Assembly (NCBI GenBank): GCA_963717115.1
Contig: CAVQVO010000017.1
Span: forward strand, 992,001 to 1,056,000
From: JBBQUN01 sp963717115
GTDB taxonomy: Bacteria > Actinomycetota > Acidimicrobiia > Acidimicrobiales > SZUA-35
Direction of reading: 5' to 3'
Length of the DNA stretch: 64,000 nucleotides
The notes beneath the pieces are model-generated. The model ran no database searches. It was not told the origin of the DNA and saw only the letters and a list, made by a program, of their open reading frames with translations. Numbering within the stretch: position 1 is the stretch's first letter; every line of letters begins with the position of its first letter. The position numbers were made by a program, and so were the translations under genes. Of the stretch, positions 43,140 to 51,466 are shown piece after piece.

Positions 43140-46100
43140 GTGACCGACTCCCCGACGGCCGCAGCCTCCACCGCACCGACGACCCTCGTCGTGGGATCCG
43201 AGGCTCTGGAACGACCTCTCGCCCCACTCGAGGCCCCAGAGGTCGCGCTTGGCGATGACGGAGGTCCGCCGATCGTGGCGGTCGTCGTCGTCGACGAACT
43301 CCGTCCCGATCTGAACCTGACGCTCGAATCGATCGCCGCCCAGGAGTACACGAATTTCTCGGTGCTCGTGGTCGATGCCGCCGGCGAGGAGCCGATCGCC
43401 GACCGAGTCGCCGAGATCCTCCCCGATGCGTTCCTGCATCGGATGCCGAACCGTCCGGGGCGGGCCGTCGCCGCCAATCAGGCGCTCGAACTGGTCTCGG
43501 GAGCCTCGTTCTTCCTGTTCGTCACCGTCGGACACATGCTCGAACCCTCGGCGACGTCGACCCTGATCGAGGAGCTGTACCGCTCCAACGCCGGCATCGT
43601 CACGCCGAAGATCGTCGATGCGCACGATCCGCGACGCCTCCGCAAGGTGGGCATGGGTTCGGACCGATTCGGCGTCCAGGTCGACCTGGTCGAACCGGGC
43701 GAGTTCGACCAGGAGCAGTACGACACGGTTCGCGACGTCTTCGTCGCGCCGGCCGGGGTCCAGCTGATCCGGGCCGACCTGTTCCGGGCCCTCGGCGGAT
43801 TCGACCCCGTGATGGTCCGGTACGGGGCGGACCTCGATCTCTGCTGGCGGGCCCACGTTGCGGGTGCCCGAGTGGTCGCCGTGCCGCGAGCCGTGGTCCG
43901 GTCGGCGTTCAAGGAGTCCGACTCCGACGAGCGCCGTCGCCAACTGGGCCGGCATCGGCTCCGTACCCTGCTCGTCGCCTCCACCAAGCTCCACCTCGTT
44001 CGGGTCCTGCCGTTCGCCCTGCTGCTGCTCGTCGCCGAAGCGGTCTACTCGGTCGTCGCGGGACGGAGGCGCCAGGCCCGCGATGCCCTCGGGGCGATCG
44101 GCTGGAACCTGACGAACCTCGCCGACATCCGTCGGCGTCGCAAAGAGATGGCCTCGCTGCGGGGTGTGTCGGATCGCGAGGTCGTCGCGCTGGCGGTCCC
44201 CGGGTCGGCACGACTGAGCGGGTTCTTCCGTGGTCAGTTCGACGTCGGTGACCGGGTCGTCAGTTTCGCCGGGACCTTCCGGGACTCCTTCACCGGGCAG
44301 GACGCCGGCTCCTTCCGTGACGGCTTCGTCATCAGCTCGCTGGTCGGGCTGGTCATCCTGCTCGGGAGTCGCGGGCTGATCACCGGGGGTGTCACGCCGA
44401 CCGGCCAGTTCCTCGACCTGCCCGGTGGCGGTGCGATGCTGCGCGAGTGGCTCGGTGGATGGCGCTCGGTCGGGACCGGTGGCTCGGGCAACCCGGCGAC
44501 GGCCTTCGGCGTGCTCGGGGCGGCCAAGCTGGCCTTCTTCTGGGGCCCGGGCGTCTTCGACACCCTGCTCGTGATCGGGCCGCTGTTCATCGGGCCGTTC
44601 GGGGCCTGGCGCCTCGCCCGCACCTACGGCAGTCTGCGGGGGGCGGCGCTCGCCGCCCTCGCCTACGCCGCCAACCCGGTCGCCGTTTCGGCGATGGCCG
44701 CCGCTCGCTGGGACGCCCTCGTGGTCCATGCCGCCGGTCCGTTCCTGGCCGGGAGTGCGTTGCGGATCCAAGGATCGGCGCCGTTCGGCACGATCGGTGG
44801 CATGGCCGGCCCGGGCGTGATCGAGCGATCCCTGGCGATCCGCCTCCTGCGGTTCGGTGTCCTCGTCGCCGCCGTTGCCACGTTCGTGCCCGCCGTGATC
44901 CTGGTGGCCGTCGTGTTCTGCGCCGGGCTGCTCGTCAGCGGCGTCGTGATGGCCCGGCCGGGAGCGTCCGGCCGTCTCGTGCTGGCGGCGCTGGTCGCCG
45001 TGGCCACTCCGGCCGCCCTGCACGCTCCGTTCACCTTCGACGTCATCCGGCGGGGCAGCTGGCGCTGGTTCGTCGGCGCCGATTCGCCCGAGGTCGCCTT
45101 CGACTCGCTGGCCGACCTGATCCGGTTCGCCCCCGGCGGGGTCGAGCCGCGGCTGCTGACGATCGGTGTCATCGCCGCCGCCTCGCTGGTGTTGCTGATC
45201 GGCAACGGCGTGCGGCTCGACGGTGGCATCCGAGCCTGGTCGTTGGCCGTGGTGTCCTGGGTCGTGATCTGGGTCGGACGCCGGGGCTGGATCGAGATCG
45301 ATCTCCCCGCCGCGGAACTCATGCTCGTTCCGGCGGCGACCGGCATGGCGCTGGCGGTCGGAGCGGCCACCCGAGCCGTCGAGATCGACCTGGTCGGATT
45401 CCGCTTCGGGTGGCGTCAGGTGGTGGCGTTCCTCGGTGTCTTCGCGATGGCCGGGGCCGGCCTCCTCCTGCTGACCCAGGCCTACGGGGGTCGCTGGAAG
45501 ATGCCCGAGCAGAGCTACGCGAACACGACCGCGCTCCTGGCCGAACAACTCGACGGTGCCAGCCGCATCCTGTGGATCGGCGCCCCGTCGGTGCTGCCCG
45601 TCGACACCATCGAGTCCGATCGCGGGATCTCCTACGCCCTGCTCGAAGGCACCGAGGCGTCGGTGTTCGGCCGCTGGATGCCGGGCCCCTACGGTCTCGA
45701 TCGTCAGGTCGGTGAACAACTCGACCTGGCCGTCGACGACCAGACCGTCCGGCTCGGGCGACTCCTCGCTCCGTACGGCGTCGACTACGTCGTGGTGGTT
45801 CCCCGCCTGGCTCCGGCACCGCACGAGGGGCGGACGATCGATCCGCCGGCCGGCCTGCTCACGGCGCTGCTCGGGCAACTCGATCTCCAACGCGTGGCCG
45901 GAGTCTCCGATTTCACCGTCTTCCGGAACGAGGCCGCACAGGGGCCGGTCGTCGGTCTCGAAACCGAGATGACCGGGTTGCCGAATCGACCCGACGCCTT
46001 CCTCGACACCGACCTCGCCAACGGCCAGCGGATGCGGGCCGAGTTCGGGCCCGGTGAATGGTCGGTGTCGGAGACCGCCCCCCGACCCGACGGTTCCCGG

Positions 46101-46337
46101 CCGCCGCAGCCGGTGAGCGTGCTCGTCTCGGTCACCGGGGACGGCTGGGTCTCGGCCACCGACGGTGTGACGGCGTCGCCGACCCTCGGCGGTCTGCTCG
46201 TGGTCGACCCCGATGAGGTCACCGACTGGACGATCCGTCGACCGACACCGTGGTTGCGTTGGCTCGTCCTCGTCGCCCAAGCCGGCCTGGTGGGCCTCGG
46301 CATCGCGATCGCCCGGTCCGAGGACCCGATCTCATGA
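43140..46337 (+). CDS. large GT2 glycosyltransferase with polytopic membrane domain
   Basis: A 1065-residue protein. Residues 45-330 form a GT2 domain (VAVVVVDELRPDLNLTLESI in part, NRPGRAVAANQALEL, GIVTPKIVD, GGFDPVMVRYGADLDLCWR in part, the ED-equivalent acidic pair), followed by a first helix. From about 400 on there are at least ten membrane helices with a large extracellular loop and a C-terminal beta-rich domain. Such fused GT2-membrane proteins occur in actinobacteria beside DUF5719 genes and are assumed to build cell-envelope glycans; the acceptor is unknown. The start is GTG 43140 with a -10 nine bases upstream. The stop overlaps the DUF5719 start (ATGA). Confidence 0.88.
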   Translation: MTDSPTAAASTAPTTLVVGSEALERPLAPLEAPEVALGDDGGPPIVAVVVVDELRPDLNLTLESIAAQEYTNFSVLVVDAAGEEPIADRVAEILPDAFLHRMPNRPGRAVAANQALELVSGASFFLFVTVGHMLEPSATSTLIEELYRSNAGIVTPKIVDAHDPRRLRKVGMGSDRFGVQVDLVEPGEFDQEQYDTVRDVFVAPAGVQLIRADLFRALGGFDPVMVRYGADLDLCWRAHVAGARVVAVPRAVVRSAFKESDSDERRRQLGRHRLRTLLVASTKLHLVRVLPFALLLLVAEAVYSVVAGRRRQARDALGAIGWNLTNLADIRRRRKEMASLRGVSDREVVALAVPGSARLSGFFRGQFDVGDRVVSFAGTFRDSFTGQDAGSFRDGFVISSLVGLVILLGSRGLITGGVTPTGQFLDLPGGGAMLREWLGGWRSVGTGGSGNPATAFGVLGAAKLAFFWGPGVFDTLLVIGPLFIGPFGAWRLARTYGSLRGAALAALAYAANPVAVSAMAAARWDALVVHAAGPFLAGSALRIQGSAPFGTIGGMAGPGVIERSLAIRLLRFGVLVAAVATFVPAVILVAVVFCAGLLVSGVVMARPGASGRLVLAALVAVATPAALHAPFTFDVIRRGSWRWFVGADSPEVAFDSLADLIRFAPGGVEPRLLTIGVIAAASLVLLIGNGVRLDGGIRAWSLAVVSWVVIWVGRRGWIEIDLPAAELMLVPAATGMALAVGAATRAVEIDLVGFRFGWRQVVAFLGVFAMAGAGLLLLTQAYGGRWKMPEQSYANTTALLAEQLDGASRILWIGAPSVLPVDTIESDRGISYALLEGTEASVFGRWMPGPYGLDRQVGEQLDLAVDDQTVRLGRLLAPYGVDYVVVVPRLAPAPHEGRTIDPPAGLLTALLGQLDLQRVAGVSDFTVFRNEAAQGPVVGLETEMTGLPNRPDAFLDTDLANGQRMRAEFGPGEWSVSETAPRPDGSRPPQPVSVLVSVTGDGWVSATDGVTASPTLGGLLVVDPDEVTDWTIRRPTPWLRWLVLVAQAGLVGLGIAIARSEDPIS

Positions 46338-47953
46338 GCCGCTGGAGCGCAGTCATCCTGCTCGTCGGCCTGCTCGTCGGGGGGGTGGTGTTCGACCGTC
46401 TCGATCACGCGCCCGAACCCGAGGCGCCTCCGGCCGAACCGTCCCGGATCACACCGTCGTTGTCGTCGGATCCGACGCTGTCCACCGTCTGGTACTGCCC
46501 GACCGGTTCCGGGGCGATCGACGGCATCGGTGCCCATGTGCTCGCGCTGACCAACCTGGGCGACACCACCGCGGTCGCCAACATCGACCTCATGAACGAC
46601 GCCGGGGCCGGCCCGTCGCTGCGCCTCGAGATCCCGCCCCGGTCGACCGAGACCCTCGACGTCTCGGACCTCGACATGTCGGCGTTCGTCGGCGCGGTGG
46701 TCGAGATCGTCGGCGGGAAGGGCGCCGTTGCCCACTCCGTCGACACGCCCCGGGGTCTGGTCGAGGCGCCGTGCGGCACCGAGACCTCCGACTCCTGGTA
46801 CTTCGCCGACGGCGTCACCACCCGCGATGCCACGGAGTACCTGGTGCTGTTGAATCCGGCGTCGCAGGACGTCGTCTTCGACGTCGAGTTCCAGACCGGC
46901 AGCCGCACCCGGCGCCCCAAGGATCTCGAGGCCGCCGTCGTCCCCGGGCGATCCGTTCGAGTGATCGACGTCGGTCAGTACATCAGTCGGGAGCCCAACG
47001 TGGCCACGGTGATCACGACGGTCCAGGGGCGATTGGCGGTCGAGCGCCTCCAGTTCTTCGACGGGCAACTCGGCCCCCTCGGCGTGTCGCTCGTCGCCGC
47101 CGTCGACGAGCCTCAGCTCCAGTGGTTCCTCCCCGCCGGACGGATCCACGACGGGGGAGACCAACGCCTGACCCTGTTCAACCCCGGTACGGCGACGGCC
47201 GAACTCGACGTGTCGTTCGACCTGCTCGAGCCGGCCGATCGGGCGTCGTTCGGGCTGGTCCCGATCGAGGTGACCGTTGCTCCCGGCCGGATCGCGGTGG
47301 TCGACCTGGTCGAGGAGTTGGGCCGAACCGGTCTGCCGCTGCCGGCCGAGGTCGGCGTGACGGTGGTCTCGACCAACGGCGTCCCCGTCGTGGTCGAACG
47401 CTGGCAGGTGACCCCGAAGGTCGACACCTCGTTGATCGGGGCCGGGGGGACCAACGCCTCGATCGCCGGGGCTCGATCGCCGTTGTTCCCCGGTCTGGTC
47501 GACCGTCCGGGGCAGGACGGCGACGACGTGGAATCGCCCGAGAACGCCGTCCCCGACCCCGCCACCACCCCCGAGGTACCGACGGACGCGGCGGCGCTCG
47601 TGCAGCCCACGGCAACGACCGGGGTCGCCTCCTCGACCGGGGTGTCGGTGCGGTCGACCGAGTGGGTGGTGCCGTGGGTGACCATCGGTGCGGCCGACGA
47701 GACCGTGGTCGTGGTGTCGGGAGCCGAGGGCAGCCTCGTGACCGTGTCCCTGGTGATCGCCGGTGAACGCCTGCCCCCGGTTCGGGCCGTCCTGCCTGCC
47801 GAGGGTCGGATCCAGATCCCGGTGACCGGCCCGGTCACCTCCGGCGCGCTCGTGATCACGGCCGAACAGCCGATCGCCGCCGAGGTCCAGTTCGTCGGCC
47901 CGGGTCGGCTCGGTGTCGTGCCGGCCGTGCCGATGATCGCCGGTGATCGATGA
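46334..47953 (+). CDS. DUF5719 family membrane-anchored protein
   Basis: A 539-residue protein with one N-terminal helix (residues 4-22) and an extracellular part made of repeated beta-sandwich modules. DUF5719 landmarks are the opening STVWYCPTGSG, the TLTNLGDTTAVANIDL-like modules (LALTNLGDTTAVA; LVLLNPASQDVVFDVEF; LTLFNPGTATAELDVSF) and VAVERLQFF-type strands. A Thr/Pro/Asp-rich linker (about 410-450) precedes the last module. No enzyme motif is visible. It sits between the large GT2 and the thioredoxin-like gene with ATGA overlaps on both sides, indicating one envelope-assembly operon. Confidence 0.88.
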   Translation: MSRWSAVILLVGLLVGGVVFDRLDHAPEPEAPPAEPSRITPSLSSDPTLSTVWYCPTGSGAIDGIGAHVLALTNLGDTTAVANIDLMNDAGAGPSLRLEIPPRSTETLDVSDLDMSAFVGAVVEIVGGKGAVAHSVDTPRGLVEAPCGTETSDSWYFADGVTTRDATEYLVLLNPASQDVVFDVEFQTGSRTRRPKDLEAAVVPGRSVRVIDVGQYISREPNVATVITTVQGRLAVERLQFFDGQLGPLGVSLVAAVDEPQLQWFLPAGRIHDGGDQRLTLFNPGTATAELDVSFDLLEPADRASFGLVPIEVTVAPGRIAVVDLVEELGRTGLPLPAEVGVTVVSTNGVPVVVERWQVTPKVDTSLIGAGGTNASIAGARSPLFPGLVDRPGQDGDDVESPENAVPDPATTPEVPTDAAALVQPTATTGVASSTGVSVRSTEWVVPWVTIGAADETVVVVSGAEGSLVTVSLVIAGERLPPVRAVLPAEGRIQIPVTGPVTSGALVITAEQPIAAEVQFVGPGRLGVVPAVPMIAGDR

Positions 47954-48357
47954 TCCGGATCGTCGTCCTGATCGTGCTCAGTCTGGCGGCCATCGGCGTG
48001 GCCCTGCTCCTGCAGCGCCGGCGCCCCGAGGCCCCCTCGGCCCCGTCCTACCGGGCCCCCCGACAGATCGACCGGAACGATTTCGACGTTCCGGCCGAGC
48101 TCCGCATGATCGTCGTGTTCACCTCGGCGACCTGCCAATCGTGCAGCGGTGTCTGGGACACGGTCACCTCGATCGAACGGGCCCGGACCGGTGCCCAGCG
48201 GGTCGAGATCCAGACGACACCCGATCTCCATCGGCGGTATCGGATCGACGGCGTGCCGACCACCCTCGTCGTCGACCCCGAAGGTGTCGTCACGCACACG
48301 TTCTTCGGTCCGTTCCCCGCCGCCGATCTCGAAGCGGCACTCGACGAACGGGGCTGA
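47950..48357 (+). CDS. membrane-anchored thioredoxin-like protein
   Basis: A 135-residue protein with an N-terminal helix (residues 4-21) and a thioredoxin fold outside the membrane. The redox motif reads CQSC (TSATCQSCSGVW) and the cis-Pro loop is GVPTTLVVD. The fold is complete though short. It may keep Cys residues of envelope partners in the right state; DUF5719 and the GT2 protein upstream are candidates by coupling only. Its start overlaps the DUF5719 stop by four bases. It converges with ftsH 12 bases away. Confidence 0.87.
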   Translation: MIRIVVLIVLSLAAIGVALLLQRRRPEAPSAPSYRAPRQIDRNDFDVPAELRMIVVFTSATCQSCSGVWDTVTSIERARTGAQRVEIQTTPDLHRRYRIDGVPTTLVVDPEGVVTHTFFGPFPAADLEAALDERG

Positions 48358-48369
48358 AGACCGGACCGC

Positions 48370-50260
48370 TCAGCCGGCGTGGGAGCCGTTGGCCACGGCG
48401 GCGGCCTCGCTGACGAACTGGGCGATCTCGTCGCCGCTGACGGTCTCCTTCTCGAGGAGCGCCTGGGCGATCCGATCGAGGATCGGACGATGGGCGATCA
48501 GCAGCTCCCGACAACGATCTTCGGCATCGAGCAGGATCCGGTGCGTTTCCTCGTCGATGACCCGTGCGGTCTCGTCGGAGTACTCCCTCGAGTTCATGAT
48601 GTCGTCGCCGAGGAACACCTGACCGTTGCCGCCCCAGGCCATGGGGCCGACCTTGTCGGACATGCCCCATTCCTTGACCATCTTCTGGGCCGTCTCGGTG
48701 GCCTTCATGAGGTCGTCGGATGCGCCGGTGCTGGTCATGTTGTAGACGACCTGCTCGGCCATCCGACCTCCCATGATCACGACCAGGCGGTCCTCGATGT
48801 AGTCCCGCCGGTAGAGGTGGCGATCCTCCGACGGCAACTGCATCGTGACGCCGAGGGCCATGCCGCTCGGAATGATCGTGACCTTGTGGAGCGGGTCGGC
48901 ATTGGGCAGGATGGCGGCGCACAGGGCGTGGCCCCCCTCGTGGTACGCAACGGCCTCACGCTCGGCGTCGGACAGCACCATCGAGTCACGCTTGACACCC
49001 ATGAGGACCCGGTCCCGGGCCGCATCGAAGTGGCGGGCGTAGATGCGCTTCTCGCCCGATCGGACCGCGAACAGCGCAGCCTCGTTGACCAGGTTGGCGA
49101 GATCGGCGCCGCTCATCCCGGGGGCACCACGGGCGATCAGATCGATGTCGACGTCTTCGGCGATCTTCTTGTGCTTGATGTGCACGGCGAGGATCTGGCG
49201 CCGGTCTTCGAGCTCGGGAAGCGGCACGACCACCTGACGGTCGAAGCGGCCCGGGCGCAGGAGGGCCGGGTCGAGGATGTCGGGCCGGTTGGTGGCGGCC
49301 ATCATGACGATGCCCTCGGTGGCCTCGAAGCCATCCATCTCGGCGAGCATCTGGTTGAGCGTCTGTTCCCGTTCGTCGTGACCGCCGCCGAGGCCTGCCC
49401 CGCGTTTGCGTCCGATGGAGTCGATCTCGTCGACGAAGATGATCGCCTTGCCCATCTTGCGGGCCTCGGCGAACAGGTCACGCACCCGGCTGGCGCCGAC
49501 ACCGACGAACATCTCCATGAAGTCCGAACCGGTGACCGACATGAACGGGACGCCGGCCTCGCCGGCGGTTGCCCGGGCGATCAGGGTCTTGCCGGTCCCG
49601 GGAGGACCGACGAGGAGCACGCCCTTGGGGATGCGGGCTCCGACCTCGGCGAACTTCGACGGGTCCTTCAGGAAGTCGACCACCTCGGTGACCTCCTTCT
49701 TGACGGCGGCGTAGCCCGCGACGTCGGCGAAGGTGGTTCCCGGTCGCTCGGTGTTGTAGGTCTTGGCCTTGGAGCGCCCGATCGACATGATCCCGCCCAT
49801 CTGCGACTGCTGGCGGCGCGAGAGCCACCAGAAGAAGCCCAGGATCAACATGAACGGCAGGAAGATCTGGAGCAGGCTGACCAGGATGTTCCCGGTCGGG
49901 GTCTTCGGGTTCGAGCTCCACGTCGTTGCGGACGAGGAGTTCGAGGTCGTTGTCGGGGAAGGGGCTCAGTCCGGTGGTGGAGAACTTCTCGCCGTTGAGG
50001 TAGACGCCCTCGATCTTGGCCGAGGTGTTGTCGTAGGTGATCGACGTGACGTTGCCGGCGCTGACCTCGGACTTGAACTCGCTGTAGCTGATCTGGTTCC
50101 CGGAGTCGTTGTTGTTGGTTGTCATGAAGCCGAGCAGGACGATGAGGACGCCGATGACGATCCAGGCGGCCCAGCGGGGCCAGCCGCCGTCGGCGCGGCT
50201 GGGAAGGCGGGGGTTTCGACCTGGCGGGGGTGGTGGCGGGGTGGAGCCTCGGTCAGACAT
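48370..50260 (-). CDS. ftsH: ATP-dependent zinc metalloprotease FtsH (one frame break)
   Basis: About 629 residues after repair. FtsH degrades membrane and short-lived cytosolic proteins. The N-terminal part has a Pro-rich head, a first helix (AAWIVIGVLIVLLGF) and the periplasmic ISYSEFKSEVSAGNV. The frame breaks in the GGG at 49907-49909; dropping one base gives ELEPKTPTGNILVSLL and leads to the second helix. Then come Walker A GPPGTGKTLIAR, Walker B IIFVDEIDSIG, the SRH with ATNRPDILDPALLRPGRFDR (in part) and the zinc site YHEGGHALCA. Start ATG 50260 has TAGGCT eight bases upstream. The break is almost certainly artefactual because FtsH is usually indispensable. Confidence 0.95.
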
Positions 50261-50268
50261 GGAGTCCA

Positions 50269-50274
50269 AGCCTA
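50269..50274 (-). promoter_or_regulatory. -10 element (TAGGCT) of ftsH
   Basis: TAGGCT ends eight bases before the ATG at 50260. Confidence 0.5.
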
Positions 50275-50340
50275 GGGCGATGCGGGTGCCATGGCGTGGT
50301 CGGGCGATCCCCGGTCGTCCAGCCCGTGAACCGGCGCCGA

Positions 50341-50346
50341 TAGGGT
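50341..50346 (+). promoter_or_regulatory. -10 element (TAGGGT) of the CPBP protease gene
   Basis: TAGGGT ends six bases before the GTG at 50353. Confidence 0.5.
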
Positions 50347-50352
50347 CGGGCG

Positions 50353-51075
50353 GTGTTCCGCGCCCCGCCTGCACCCGAACCGTCGCCGGCGTGGGGGCTG
50401 TCCGACGCACTCGGCTGGTTCGTCGCCGGCCTGTTCGCCCAGGTGGTGCTGGCTTCGGCGGCCATCACGTGGTTCTACGACGGCGAGACCCCGTCGCCCC
50501 AACCGGTCATCCTGCTCTTCGTCGTGCAGCTCGGACTGTGGTTCGCCTACGGCGTCGGACCGATCATCACGACCCGGCGGCGGGGCAACGGCCCGGTGGC
50601 CGACCTCGGGGCCTCGGTCCGGATCGGCGATCTGGGGGTCGGGCTGGCGACGGGGATCGTGCTCCAGTTGCTCGTGCTGCCCCTGCTCTATTGGCCCATC
50701 GGGCAGCTGGTCGACATCGACCCGGGCCAGGCCGCCGAAGACCTCGTCGACACCGTCGACGGGACGGCCGACATCATCATGATGACGGTGATCGTCGCGA
50801 TCATGGCGCCCCTGGTCGAGGAGCTGTTCTATCGGGGTCTGGTGCTCGGCGCCCTGCGCCGCCACGTTCCCGACGCCGCCGCCATCGGGATCCAGGGGCT
50901 GCTCTTCGGGGCCGCCCACTTCCAGGGTGTCCAACTGCCCGGGCTCGTCGTCGTCGGCCTGGCCTTCGGTGCGCTCCGGATCCGCTACGGGAGGCTCGGA
51001 CCGTGCTGGGCCGCCCACTTCGGGTTCAATGCCGTGACCCTGGCCGTGTTGTTGAACGACGTCGCCGGCAGCTGA
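50353..51075 (+). CDS. CPBP family intramembrane metalloprotease
   Basis: A 240-residue polytopic protein of the CPBP/Rce1 (ABI) family. The active-site motifs are visible late in the sequence: EELFYRG (EExxxR near residue 156), a conserved His in LFGAAHFQG and a second His in CWAAHFGFN. About six membrane helices are predicted by eye. In bacteria such proteases process peptides or act in immunity to bacteriocins; no target is suggested by context. It is divergent from ftsH and starts at GTG 50353, six bases after TAGGGT. A long perfect hairpin follows the gene. Confidence 0.9.
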   Translation: MFRAPPAPEPSPAWGLSDALGWFVAGLFAQVVLASAAITWFYDGETPSPQPVILLFVVQLGLWFAYGVGPIITTRRRGNGPVADLGASVRIGDLGVGLATGIVLQLLVLPLLYWPIGQLVDIDPGQAAEDLVDTVDGTADIIMMTVIVAIMAPLVEELFYRGLVLGALRRHVPDAAAIGIQGLLFGAAHFQGVQLPGLVVVGLAFGALRIRYGRLGPCWAAHFGFNAVTLAVLLNDVAGS

Positions 51076-51091
51076 TCCGCGAGTCTTGGAC

Positions 51092-51128
51092 GGGCCGCAC
51101 GGCCCGGGCCTCGTGGGCCGTGCGGCCC
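51092..51128 (+). terminator. 14-bp perfect hairpin after the CPBP gene
   Basis: GGGCCGCACGGCCC (51092-51105) and GGGCCGTGCGGCCC (51115-51128) form a perfect 14-bp stem with a nine-base loop, 17 bases after the stop. There is no T tract, so it may be a terminator or an mRNA-stabilising end. Confidence 0.5.
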
Positions 51129-51202
51129 ATCGAGTGGTGCCCGATGGTTCATTGGGCGTCGTCGGTGCTCATGGCCAGGTCCTGACCACCGAATGGGCGG
51201 GT

Positions 51203-51397
51203 ATGGAAAGCACCATCCGCCCCTGCCGCCTGTGCGGTTCCGATGCCGTCGTGATCGGGATGCAGTTCGACGGCAACACCGTCGACATGGAGTCCTGCGA
51301 CCACTGCGACACCCGGCGCTGGAGCGTGCAGGGCGAAGCGGTCGAACTCGACGCCGTCTTGGCCGAGGTCGGGTTGCGTTCCGGACGTCGCCGCTGA
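51203..51397 (+). CDS. small zinc-ribbon protein
   Basis: A 64-residue protein from ATG 51203, preceded by GGGCGGGT. Two CxxC pairs, PCRLCGS and SCDHCDT, spaced about 27 residues apart define a likely zinc ribbon, with a WSVQGEAVELDAVLAEVGL helix at the end. I do not recognise a named family. In the mycobacterial version of this neighbourhood a small Cys-rich DUF3499 protein sits near manB; this one may play the same part, but sequence identity is not evident. The frame is open upstream, but that part reads like spacer. Confidence 0.62.
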   Translation: MESTIRPCRLCGSDAVVIGMQFDGNTVDMESCDHCDTRRWSVQGEAVELDAVLAEVGLRSGRRR

Positions 51398-51466
51398 GCC
51401 GCGGCACTCGGCGTCGGAACCAAATCCGGGTTATGACGCTGCATCGGGCGATTTGGGTGTCACCAT

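Noticed and set aside
42543..46280. Very long minus-strand frame opposite the GT2 gene
   Set aside because: It is a GC-rich antisense shadow with highly charged, motif-free translation.
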